Origin: Hawksworthiomyces lignivorus
Taxonomy: Eukaryota; Ascomycota; Sordariomycetes; Ophiostomatales; Ophiostomataceae
Assembly: GCA_002917075.1 (NCBI GenBank)
Contig: NTMA01000076.1
Span: 1-64,000 of the forward strand
Length of the DNA stretch: 64,000 nucleotides
Direction: 5' to 3'
Shown here: positions 22,750-32,038 of the stretch, piece after piece
Layout: each line of letters begins with the position of its first letter
Numbering within the stretch: the first letter of the stretch is position 1
Translations under genes and position numbers: made by a program
The notes under the pieces: generated by a model
Database searches by the model: none
What the model was told of the DNA's origin: nothing
What the model saw: the letters and a program-made list of their open reading frames with translations, nothing else

Positions 22750-24158
22750 GCTGTGGGAGACGTGACAAAAGAGGTCACGACCGGAGAGAATATTGTAAAA
22801 GGAAAAAAAAAAAGCAAGAAGGAAAAAAAGAAGATACTTTTTTAGGCGGCCAAGAGGCAGGGGACTGCAGAAGGCTGGATGATGCGATGGCAGCTGCGCC
22901 CCACAGCCATCACTGAACGGATGCAAGGCAGGATTGTAGCTTATGCTCTAGCAGCCGCAAACACATCACCATGCATAGATTGTGTAGGTCGGATAGAGTT
23001 TTAAGGACGCCTAACAGTAAAAACTCTTGATCATCATTCGATGGCCGCTTATACGGCGAAAGCGAGGTGCGGGGCTGGAAATGATGTCAAGGCAGGCTCT
23101 ATTTACACCTCTTCGTGCATCAGTAGTGGCTTGACAGTGAAGAAAAGGAGACAAAGCGTAGATATGGCTTAGCTGCCAGACTTTTTCTTACTGATCTGTC
23201 TTCACCTGTACACTTGAACCTGTTGTGGCGGCCATAGGACGGCCATTTTAATCGGGACATGTATGAACCTGGGCGGCATCATAGTGCTTAGAAAGTCGTT
23301 CAAAAATGAGTTGATGTTATTGCGCGACCTGGACAAGCCTCCGCTAATTCTTTTATATAATTTTCTGTACCTGTACAAAGTGGCTATCTACCCAATTTGT
23401 TTCGTCTTCGACTTCGAAAATCGCTTTAAAGCTATAACTTCTTTCTTAAACTTTAGACGTGGGCCATGAAACTTGTTCCTGATAAGGGTGTTAGCATATG
23501 AAAATACTGAGCAAAGCGCGAGGATCGCAGTTTCGTCGTCTTAAGCTTAGAGGCTTCTTTCCCCCTCCTTTAACAAACTGTACAAGAGGCAAAGACTGAC
23601 GCTGGACCTAAAATCTAATCACACACATACACAAAAAAAAAACTTTGGAATTAGATTGACTACACCGAGTCCATTCGGGGGAAAGGTCGCATAGCGGACT
23701 TCGATGGGGATATTTTCTGTGAGGCTGCTGGTCGTAAAAGAATTATTAGGTAGTTGGATATCTCCGAGCGTACACGAAGTTAGGACGCATTTGCAGGGCT
23801 GGCTACACTTGGGCAATGTTTATGCCAGGTTGCCCAAGATAGACCGGACCGGTGGGGATGTATGTCGTGATATAACCTCCAGAGAGTCGTACTGGAACTC
23901 GGAAGGGGTGTGTCCCTGGTCCCTATTGGATTTCCGTGACTAACATTACTTACGGAACCGCAATCAGCTTAACCGTAGTGCGATTTGGGTTACTTTTTTT
24001 CCTACTTCTACTCTTCACAGGATAAAACTACCTCTCGAAAAGCCGTGCTCCATTTTCTAAGCCTACATGAAATCGTGAACATGCAAACCAAATACATCTC
24101 CATCATTTGACAAGCTGCGCACTATTGTGCAAGGCCCGTCATCCTCTTCGCCGAAATA
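22750..24158. other. Gene-poor AT-rich stretch
   Basis: About 1.4 kb between the HET gene's 5' end and the kinase gene's 3' end, both minus strand. Open frames are short (23263-23469, 23704-23943) and unrecognised. Likely degenerated DNA plus the HET promoter. Confidence 0.4.
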
Positions 24159-25661
24159 CTATTCGCCGTAATGCCCTTTGTAGTAATGCTCTTCGCTGTA
24201 ATGCTCTTTGCGCTGCCGTGTATACGTTTCAGTAGATACGGCTGCCTCGGCATGCGGGTAGCTCAGTGCTTCCGCATGCTGGTAGTCCAGAGCCTCCACA
24301 TCCAGAGCCTCCGCATCCAGTGCCTCCGCATACCGGTGGGCATCCAGAGCCTCCTCATCCAGTGCCTCCGCAGGCCAGGAGGCATCCAGTACCTCCACAT
24401 CCAGAGCCTCCGCATCCAGTGCCTCCGCATACCGGTGGGCATCCAGAGCCTCCTCATCCAGTGCCTCCGCAGGCCAGGAGGCATCCAGTGCCTCCACATC
24501 CAGAGCCTCCGCATCCAGTGCCTCCGCATACCGGTGGGCATCCAGAGCCTCCTCATCCAGTGCCTCCGCAGGCCAGGAGGCATCCAGTACCTCCACATCC
24601 AGAGCCTCCGCGTCCAGTGCCTCCGCATACCGGTGGGCATCCAGAGCCTCCATATCCAGTGCTTCCGCATGCCGGCGGGCATCCAGAGCCTTCGCATCCA
24701 GTGCCTTCGACCAGCGTGTCGCAATCTCTTTCTGGCAAGCCCGTGCCGTTGGTCGTTCTTTGGGGTCAATACGCATCATCCTCTTCACCACGAGCCGCAA
24801 AATGAAGGCAAAACGCTCATTGCTGGGGCCATTTAACCGCGCTCGCGCTCGATCCAATAATTTATTTACTTTCCCGACATTGTATCGCCACAAGCCTGCC
24901 TCCTCCCAAATTTCCTCTGGGCTAGTATCGGTGCGCAAGACGCCCTCAATAAGTGCAAAGCAGCAGCCCAGAGAAAAGATATCAGAAGCCGTTGTCAAGA
25001 TCCTCTTTGGTTCATGCTCCCTCTCCTCATCACGCAGCTGTTCTGGGGCTTTGAATTGTTCTGTCCCGCTCGATGTGGTATCCTGGCCCCTTAGCTGCTT
25101 GCTGATGCCGAAATCGATGATGATTGGTGTGACCTTTTTAGTGCTGGGGTTCCAGTGCAGGAGGATGTTTGCTGGCTTCAAGTCCCGATGGCGGATTGGT
25201 GGCTTCTGGCCGTGGAGGTAGGCCAATCCAGCAAGACAGCCATCGACGATGTCCGGCCATGGCTTGCAACGATAGCTCTGATACCAGGGGCAAAGCTTTT
25301 TCATGGTTTGGGAGTCGCCAACCTGCTGAAAGAATCGCTCTAGCGAAGTCTGGGCAAGTGGGTAGGTGGCCAGGTAGATGTGGTCTTGAAAATCTTCGTG
25401 GTCGATCCTGTACGCCTCAACAAGCCGGATAATGTTGCGATGATTGCAGCGCTTAATGAGTCGGATCTCCTCCTCGACACGCATTCTGTGTTTGTCGCTC
25501 TGGATGCATATCTCTTTCAGCGCCACGAATCCGTTGCCTGCGCCAGTGGCTTTGTATACTCTACCCCAGGCGCCCTCGCCTATCGCTGGGGCATTGGGAG
25601 GATTCCTCTTGTAGGGAACATCTTCGATGCAGCCGTACCTCTTGATCGAACACGATCCCAT
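24159..25661 (-). CDS. Ser/Thr protein kinase with C-terminal 33-residue tandem repeats
   Basis: Complete-looking kinase domain at residues 26-315: Gly loop GEGAWGRVYKA, catalytic Lys in VALKEI, HRDLKPANILL (158-168), DFG at 183-185, APEQL, and the late-domain arginine in DPKERPTA. From residue 332 four near-identical 33-residue units follow, built from pentads of the type AEALD/VEALD separated by AHRY and ASWP, then a Tyr/His-rich tail. 500 residues from ATG 25661. The frame stays open upstream to a TTCTAG acceptor-like site near 25708, and that stretch reads as plausible protein. An upstream exon may therefore be missing from this model. The kinase is of the fungal type often found beside HET genes. 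Repeat plus effector-like kinase recalls repeat-bearing recognition receptors, but there is no NTPase domain. Function is inference. Confidence 0.83.
   Translation of the reverse strand: MGSCSIKRYGCIEDVPYKRNPPNAPAIGEGAWGRVYKATGAGNGFVALKEICIQSDKHRMRVEEEIRLIKRCNHRNIIRLVEAYRIDHEDFQDHIYLATYPLAQTSLERFFQQVGDSQTMKKLCPWYQSYRCKPWPDIVDGCLAGLAYLHGQKPPIRHRDLKPANILLHWNPSTKKVTPIIIDFGISKQLRGQDTTSSGTEQFKAPEQLRDEEREHEPKRILTTASDIFSLGCCFALIEGVLRTDTSPEEIWEEAGLWRYNVGKVNKLLDRARARLNGPSNERFAFILRLVVKRMMRIDPKERPTARACQKEIATRWSKALDAKALDARRHAEALDMEALDAHRYAEALDAEALDVEVLDASWPAEALDEEALDAHRYAEALDAEALDVEALDASWPAEALDEEALDAHRYAEALDAEALDVEVLDASWPAEALDEEALDAHRYAEALDAEALDVEALDYQHAEALSYPHAEAAVSTETYTRQRKEHYSEEHYYKGHYGE
24285..24668 (-). 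repeat. 99-bp minisatellite inside the kinase gene, four copies
   Basis: Four tandem copies of a 99-nt unit (33 codons) with only a few differences. The landmark GCCAGGAG recurs at 24374, 24473 and 24572, exactly 99 nt apart. Copies 1 and 3 encode VEVLD while 2 and 4 encode VEALD, pointing to a 198-nt higher-order duplication. The fourth copy is shortened at its end. Confidence 0.95.
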
Positions 25662-26791
25662 TCTTGTTACCTGCTTCAAGCTTGTTATTGCACGCTTCGA
25701 GACGTAACTAGAAAATGAGCGATGGTGAGTGGAGGTCGTGTCATAGGATTGTAGATGTTATCAACGTGTACTTCGTAAATATTAATGCCCGATCATATAT
25801 TTTTCGACAACAGCGCGTATTTTCTCCGGGCACATCTACCTCCTGAAATCCACTCTGTGATTGGTGACTGAACGCCACAGATCTTTTCGTGAAAGGAAAT
25901 CAGGCAACTGCAAAGGCCTCCAAAATGGTCGCCCAAAAGGCCTCCAAAACGGCCGCCAAAAGCAGCGGATTGTGCCTCCCCAAAAAGGCGTCAAGAACTG
26001 TGTTGTCTTGTTTTGACCTATAAGTGTGCTTCAAGATCAAAATTTATATTTCCATGTGCCCTAGGGGACTAACACTTGCTACTAGATGAGGCTCTAGGCC
26101 GGCCTTGTCGTTGAGGCAAGCGGAGTGGAAATGGTTTGGAGGAGAGGGGGCTGGGAGGGGGGGGGCGGGGCGCAAAGTGCACAATTGCCTGGTTGAGGCC
26201 ACTATTAGAGTCAATATATCATCGGCTCTTCCTGAAAAGTCAAACTTATTGTAACTTGCTACTGTGACTAATAAGGGTATTGTTGTTGCGGCTGTCAGTG
26301 GCTCGGCGAGTGTTAGTAAACAGCAATCTGCCTGGTGGTAGAGACTACTTGGTGACCAGTCTTGTAGGGCTGTGTTCGGCAAGGACGTGATAGAGTGTAT
26401 TAGATAATAAATAGATGATTGTATACAATGAGGACGCAGAAATACGACGGCAAATGATTGTATTTTAAATAATTGGTGAAGACTGTCGTTGCTTTCTAAC
26501 CAAATATTACAAAGCACTCTTCGTGGGACTCAAGGTAGGAAGTTTAGATCAGCTCGCATTGTGATAATGGAAGCAGCTATGCGATGCAGCGCTCTCCAAT
26601 TGTATGCAGCCTCAATTACCTGGAGACCCTCTCAACGGGCCCGCTATGGGGTCGCGGCGAGGTCTCTCCGCCGCGGGCTCTACGCAATGTCAACCGTCTG
26701 TCCTCTCGGGTCTTCTTGTTCGACTTAATTCCATTGCTGCTCTGGTTGATAATTGCACCAAAGATTATGAAATACCCGGTGGGAGAAGCTC
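25662..26791. other. Intergenic with dispersed-repeat copy A
   Basis: About 1.1 kb holding the 5' side of the kinase gene, a repeat at 25990-26195 that recurs at 35372-35562, a G-rich run near 26156-26170, and the 3' flank of the DUF3176 gene. Open frames here are not convincing. Confidence 0.45.
25990..26195 (+). repeat. Dispersed repeat, copy A
   Basis: Shares a string of landmarks in the same order with 35372-35562: CATGTGCYCTAGGG, GGCTCTAGG/GGCCTAGG, CTTGTCGTTGA/CTGGTCGTTGA, GGAAATGG, AAGTGCAYAATTGC. By eye the two are roughly 70% identical. Many differences are C/T transitions. No coding potential or clear terminal inverted repeats. Confidence 0.6.
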
Positions 26792-28841
26792 CTACCAGGA
26801 AGCCACCAGCTCCAGGCCTTCCTTATCGTCCTCGCCGTGTCTTACCAGCTGCACGACTGTCACCGCCGCTGCCTTTTGCCGGTCCTTCTGCTGCCGCAGC
26901 CAGATCCTCGTGGCGCTGTCTGGCCCGTGGACCAGGGCCTCGAGGGGCTTGTCCTTTAGCGCCTCGAGCTTCAGCCGGTGCGAGTCTCTCACGGTGGCGC
27001 CGGCGAAGACGATGGCGCCGACCAGCGTCAGCCCCGGCAGCAGGATGAACTGCCAGCGGACGCGGATGTGCGGGACCCACTGCCGGACGACGCCGCGCAC
27101 GGGATCGCGCATCTGGCGCAGGCTGTAGCTCATGGCGCGGGCGGCGGCCGCGAACGTGGCCGTCAGGTTGTCGGAGCTCGCGAGCGCCGCCGTGACGTAG
27201 TCGTCCGTGTGGCTCGCGTTCAGGGCGGCCACCATGGTCTCGATCGTCTTCTGCGTAATGTTGAGCTCCTGCTCGACTCGGTGCGCCTGCCCAGACCCCC
27301 GCGCCAGCATGTCCGCCATGTGCTCGCTCTCGGCCAGGGCCAGCTGGAGATCGGTGCGCGCAAAGACGCCCCAGTCGTCGCCGAGGGTCAGCGCGCTGCC
27401 AAAGTCGCGGTCGATGCTGTCTCTGAGCGCCTGCGCGTCTTCGTGGAGGAGCTGGAAGGACTCCGGCGACCGCGCAAACGTGCCGCCGTCAAAGGGGGTG
27501 TCCACCAGGACGCCGTTCTGCATCGTCGTGTTGTAGATGCGGCCGCAGAACCGAAAGGCGCACTCCGTCGCTGTGACGGCCGCGCCGAGAGTTGCATACT
27601 CAAACGGGACGTAGTTGTTGTAGTAGCTGTCCGTGGGCCGCACAATGGCGTAGGCGGCCAGCATGGTGTCCCACTGCCGAAACCCGTAAGTCTGGTTCGG
27701 CATCCGCACGAGGCCCAGCTTGACCTGGCGCTCCGCAGAGCGGCTGTATGGGCAGTCCCCCAGCCCGACATAATACAGTCCGTCGTACGCATCTACGGTC
27801 ACGTTGCCCAGCCCTGAATTACCATACGGCACGGTATAGCTAGTAGAATTGGCGGCGCTGGCACCTGGCTCTTTCGCGCATGCCACCGGGACCCCGAAGA
27901 AGGAGCTCTGTACGATCTGGGAAGATATGCCTGTACACTCGGAACATATCTCAATGGTCGAGAATAGCGGCCAAGTGCAATTCCCGGTTCGACAGGCCAG
28001 AGCCGGCCGCTGAGCTTCATCTGACGACGTTGACGAGTTGATAAACCCAGTCATGGCCGACGCGCTCATGCCCAAGTCGGGGTGCATCCAATACCGCATC
28101 GAGATGTTCTGGCCATGATAAGATACAGCGGCGTTCGTCTGCCATGCACCAATGTTTACATCCCCGGCCTGGGACATCAATGACCCCGTCTCAGAGTCGA
28201 CCGTATCGAGCCGGCCGGGGTAGTCGATTATGGCCTGCATGAACGGGTCGATGGATACTAGAAGGATGGCCACCCAGGCTCCTAACGACACCCAGTGCCT
28301 AAAAAGCAGAGAGTCAGAATTTTCAGCTCTTGAATGTCAAGGATCAAGGGACGAACCTTGAGTTCAACCTATATAACAGCGGGATGCATCCCCACGGCCC
28401 GCGGCTGGCCTCGTCAAGATTAACAAAATAAGCCAGCGTGCCAGGTCTCTCCTTGAACCGGATCCATTTTGACTGACCCAGGCAGGCGCCTACCGTGTAA
28501 GCTAGGGGTGCTTTCATGGCTGTTGCTAAGATGGAGACGATAGTGTTCAGCGAGAAGAAAGGAGTCCACTCGTCCAGGCGTCGGCCGTCGTAGGTGCCCA
28601 GCACAGCCAGGAGAGCGACGAAAGTGGCCACGCTGAACGCCATGCTAGCGATCTCCAACCTCCACCCAGCCGTCACCTGGTCGAACAGGTACCACGCTGA
28701 CTTACACCGCTCCCAGCACCTCTCAATTTCAGCCCGGCTTAGAATTGGCTCGTCGTCTGCGGTTAAGGAGCTCACAGCGACCAGAGCCATCCATAGTTGG
28801 TGTTTGCGACCATAACCAGCGGCCTGTTCGAGCTTCTTCAT
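26792..28841 (-). CDS. DUF3176 family membrane protein
   Basis: Fungal multi-pass membrane protein of unknown function. Exons 28841..28357 and 28298..26792 give 663 residues. The intron has donor GTTCGT and acceptor TTTTTAG. The DUF3176 signature is clear: WRLEIASMAFSVATFVALLA (TM1, about 60-84), SLNTIVSILATAMKAPLAYT (TM2), QSKWIRF, and DEASRGPWGCIPLLYRLNSR crossing into exon 2. A third TM lies near 166-182. A ~390-residue ectodomain follows with many N-glycosylation sequons and cysteines, then a fourth TM near 579-600 (FILLPGLTLVGAIVFAGATV) and a basic tail. The open frame continues upstream without ATG to about 28932, reading REHSFEIANFQIQKW, so an additional 5' exon is possible. Confidence 0.85.
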
Positions 28842-30488
28842 GGCCAGAGAGATCGCCACAACCAGTGGTTGCCACTTTTGAATTTGAAAATTGGCAATCT
28901 CAAAAGAATGCTCACGGCAAGAGGCTTTAGAAGAACTTTAATATTAGAGAGTCTCATTAGCGATATAATTACAATGTCTGGAGGCACACCCCTGGCAGAA
29001 CGAGACAGGAAATTTCATCATCGATGGTAAGATCAATCTCAGCAGAAGGATTCGTTATATATAAACAAGAAGATGATACGGTCCCAAGGAACAACACTCT
29101 GGCTACGAATTGTGACGTTTCGCGGTTATCATTGACAAATATTGCTCAAGGTGGCTAAGCAGAAAGACACACTCTATTCTTACAGGTTTCCGCGTATGTC
29201 AATTTTGCTCCATCGGTGAGATCACTCAATACGAAGGCAGAATCCTCCCGGAAGAGAATGAGGAACCAGAAGGATATGCTGCTGCACTCGCAGATGAGAC
29301 TTTTGCCGTGCCTCCAATATCGACGGCCCAATAGCGGCCCAGGCTGCAGAATAGAGCCGATTGCCGCATACAGCATACTTCGATTTACCAAAGCTGCCCT
29401 CGCTAAGCTTATATTAGGCGGCCACCAGATTTATGCAGCTACCGAAATAAAAGAAGCCAGGAGTATAAGGAGAAACGTCGTAAAGGAAGAGCTATATTTA
29501 TATTGTAATTTTGAACTCGCTGTTGTGACTGCTGATTATCGGATACTTTGGTTCTTGCAACTTCTTCCCCCGCACAGTGCTGTAGAGATGTGGAGGGTTT
29601 AGCTATCCTCATGGCTACTGCAGTCTCATCATATAATTTAGCCAACTACGCAGTAAGGAAGACAACTTCATGCACTCTCTGAAGTAGGGGGGCTAGGCAA
29701 TCCCCAGAGCAGCCTTGTAAAGGCTGCTCTAGGTAGTTCAGTTGAATTGTGGTGGTCTTGGTGGTTAGGTAAAGTCGAGGGCTCAGCCCGTCTCGCTCCC
29801 ACTACCATAAAGCAATGCAAAATACAATATCTTCAGGCTCAAAAAGTAGTGGTGTAGGAGGAGTCGTAATCCAGCTAATGAAAGAGAAGCTACTCGTTTG
29901 GTATAGTCATGTGAATTGCACATTTGAGCAAGGCCAGCCGATGCACAGCCTTGCGCAAGATCGACTCTCGTTTAGGCGCAAATCTTACCAACTAGGCACA
30001 CTTAAGATTTACATATAACGAATAGAGCATTGTGTTAAAATTCTAAATCCCTTCCGCTAGATTTCCGGGAAGCAGTTCTCTATTTTTTTATTTAAATCTT
30101 AGCGATTAAAATATTCTCGCCCCAACTTCCTTGTTATACATGAGGGCTTCAACAGCTTGTCTTCCATCAGGAGAATCACATCTCTTCTTGCCGGGTCCTA
30201 AGAGACCACGCTGGCTCTTGCTGCCCTCAATTTTAACTTCTCGCTATACAAAGTAGAAGCTCCGGCAGAATACCAGGTTCTTGGGTCGTGTCTGTCTCGG
30301 GAACGACGTCAGGCTGCTGAGAGTGGCTCCTATCACATTACAGATCGAAGCTTGGTTCCCTGTTCCGAGATGCCTCATCTTCTTAGGGTGTATGGCGAGC
30401 GTGTTCCAGATATCGTAAAGGACACTGCCGACACGGACGTGGCGAGGAACTTTTTCGAGCAGCTCTGTGCTCAGCGGAAAGATGGGCA
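28842..30488. other. Gene-poor AT-rich stretch
   Basis: About 1.6 kb with no supported gene. It contains a perfect inverted repeat at 29706-29730. The plus frame at about 30250-30507 reads like decayed coding sequence leading into the pseudogene that follows, ending at a TGA. Confidence 0.4.
29706..29730. repeat. Perfect 11-bp inverted repeat with 3-nt loop
   Basis: AGAGCAGCCTT, spacer GTA, AAGGCTGCTCT. The arms pair perfectly. It lies in non-coding DNA and may be part of a small transposon-like element or a hairpin in a transcript. Confidence 0.8.
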
Positions 30489-31310
30489 TTGACGGCACAT
30501 CTATCTGGGCAGCCGCAACATCAGGCAAAGAAGCAATCTGTGTTCAGCTTCTGGCCTGCATCCTTGCCCGCTTTTGGACGCCCCAAGAAGCCACCTCTAT
30601 CTGGGGCTGAGATCGTTGTTGAAAGAAAGCAAGAGCTGTCCCAGAAAGAAGTTGACTTTGATTTCTCGGAGCTTGCCGCCATTCAGGCCAGCGTGACCAG
30701 GGAGCAGCTTGCCGAATGGGACGCAAGCGCAAGGGCCTGGATGCGGGTAGCAGATAAGCATATGACGAAGCAGCAGACTCAGCTGAGACTCATCATTAAT
30801 AACATCAACGTCGAGGTGAACACGGCGCGCGAGACATGTCAGAGCGTCATAGACGCCTAGTCCAGTTCGATGGAAGTTGTAGACAATTTGATCTCTGGCG
30901 CACCGCAGAGAATCCACGATGGTGCAGCTCTTGTTGGGTTGGCTTCTTGGCACTTATACCCCGACATGGTGCTATTTGAAGGATCGAGCCAAGATGTTGT
31001 CCAGCATGATCCATTATTTCAGGCCGGGGGGAGCTCCTCACAGTCGGACTCCAAGCTTCAAGATGATTTCGACAAAGGCATTTGCTGGTCCCTTCCGCTT
31101 GCAAAACTTCGATATTATGGTGACCTAGTTGTTGTCAACAAAGCACTCAATTCGGGTAATTCCAGGATATCGTTTGATCAGTTCTGGATGGTAATCCTTG
31201 GGTGCCTTGCAGGAAAATGGCCTAAAGAGGAGATATTGGACGAGTATGAGATGATTTGCATCTATTACTCCACGGGAGAGAAACGGAGACTCTTTGGTCG
31301 CCAAATTTAA
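30489..31310 (+). pseudogene. Interrupted gene of an uncharacterised fungal family
   Basis: Two open stretches in the same frame, 30489-30860 and 30861-31310, are separated only by a TAG at 30858-30860, in a place where the reading is otherwise continuous (QSVIDA stop SSSMEVVDNL). The second part reads LVGLASWHLYPDMVLFEG, then CWSLPLAKLRYYGDLVVV, a pattern I recall from lineage-expanded hypothetical proteins of Sordariomycetes; no function is known to me. The region upstream looks like further decayed coding sequence. The stop codon TAA at 31308-31310 overlaps the stop of the converging guanylate kinase gene. An intron that removes the TAG is not obvious. Start position is nominal. Confidence 0.5.
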
Positions 31311-32038
31311 TGATCCTGAAATAAAAAATTTGCCAGTTCTTGGAATGCAACCTCGACGTCCTTATTCACGATGATCTTGTCATGCACACCACTAGCCTCG
31401 GCGTACTCTATCTCAAGGCGGGCCTGAGCAAGTCTTCGTCGAATACTATCTTCGTCTTCTGTGCCTCGACCCCGAAGTCGTTCCTCGAGCACCGTTAAGC
31501 TTGGTGGCCGAACGAAAACGAATCGCGGCTGGAGGGGAGAGTCAGCCCCTATCGCATTTATCTGCTGTTGCGCTTTCTTCAGCGCCTTAACACCTTGCAT
31601 ATCAATGTCAAGAATCACAATCGAGCCCCGTGCCGTCTGGTCGGCAACTGTCTGCTTGCTAGTGCCATACAAATGACCGTTGTACTCGGTGAGCTCGATG
31701 AAGGCATTCTCAGCAATCAGCAACTCGAACTCTTCTCGAGAAACAAAATAGTAGTTACGTCCGTCGACCTCACCTGGTCGCGGCTTACGTGTGGTGTGAG
31801 AGACAGTCGTCGTGAATGTTTCGGCGTGTGTTTCCAAGAGTTTTTGACATATGGTGCTCTTGCCAACGCCTGAGGGCCCGGAAATAACAACAGGTCGGTG
31901 GTTGCGAGAACCTAAGGGCCCATGCAGATCTTTGTGGGTTAGCACTCCGTGCTGGGGCAGGCGCAAAACCAAATAGAAGCCAAGAAAAGAAAGAGACAGA
32001 AATAGGCAAAGCCAATCGTAGAACGTACCATGAGCCAT
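31307..32038 (-). CDS. GUK1: Guanylate kinase
   Basis: Phosphorylates GMP/dGMP with ATP in the cytosol. Exon 1 is only 10 nt (32038..32029, ATGGCTCATG). The intron has donor GTACGT, branch site GCTAACC and acceptor AAAG. Exon 2 is 31929..31307, giving 210 residues, the normal size. P-loop VVISGPSGVGKST; GMP-binding SHTTRKPRPGEVDGRNYYF; lid and base-contact regions EYNGHLYGT and ILDIDMQGV. The unspliced frame would add a false hydrophobic N-terminus. A housekeeping gene embedded in the otherwise accessory island. Its stop codon (TAA, 31307-31309) overlaps the end of the plus-strand pseudogene. Confidence 0.93.
   Translation of the reverse strand: MAHGTFYDWLCLFLSLSFLGFYLVLRLPQHGVLTHKDLHGPLGSRNHRPVVISGPSGVGKSTICQKLLETHAETFTTTVSHTTRKPRPGEVDGRNYYFVSREEFELLIAENAFIELTEYNGHLYGTSKQTVADQTARGSIVILDIDMQGVKALKKAQQQINAIGADSPLQPRFVFVRPPSLTVLEERLRGRGTEDEDSIRRRLAQARLEIEYAEASGVHDKIIVNKDVEVAFQELANFLFQDH

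Noticed and set aside
22750..22926. N-terminal extension of the second HET protein
   Set aside because: It would add a Phe/Leu-rich stretch encoded by an A/T tract; the downstream ATG at 22749 gives a more typical start.
24240..24300. GCGGGTAGCTCAGTG resembles a tRNA A-box start
   Set aside because: It lies inside the kinase coding sequence and no cloverleaf can be drawn around it.
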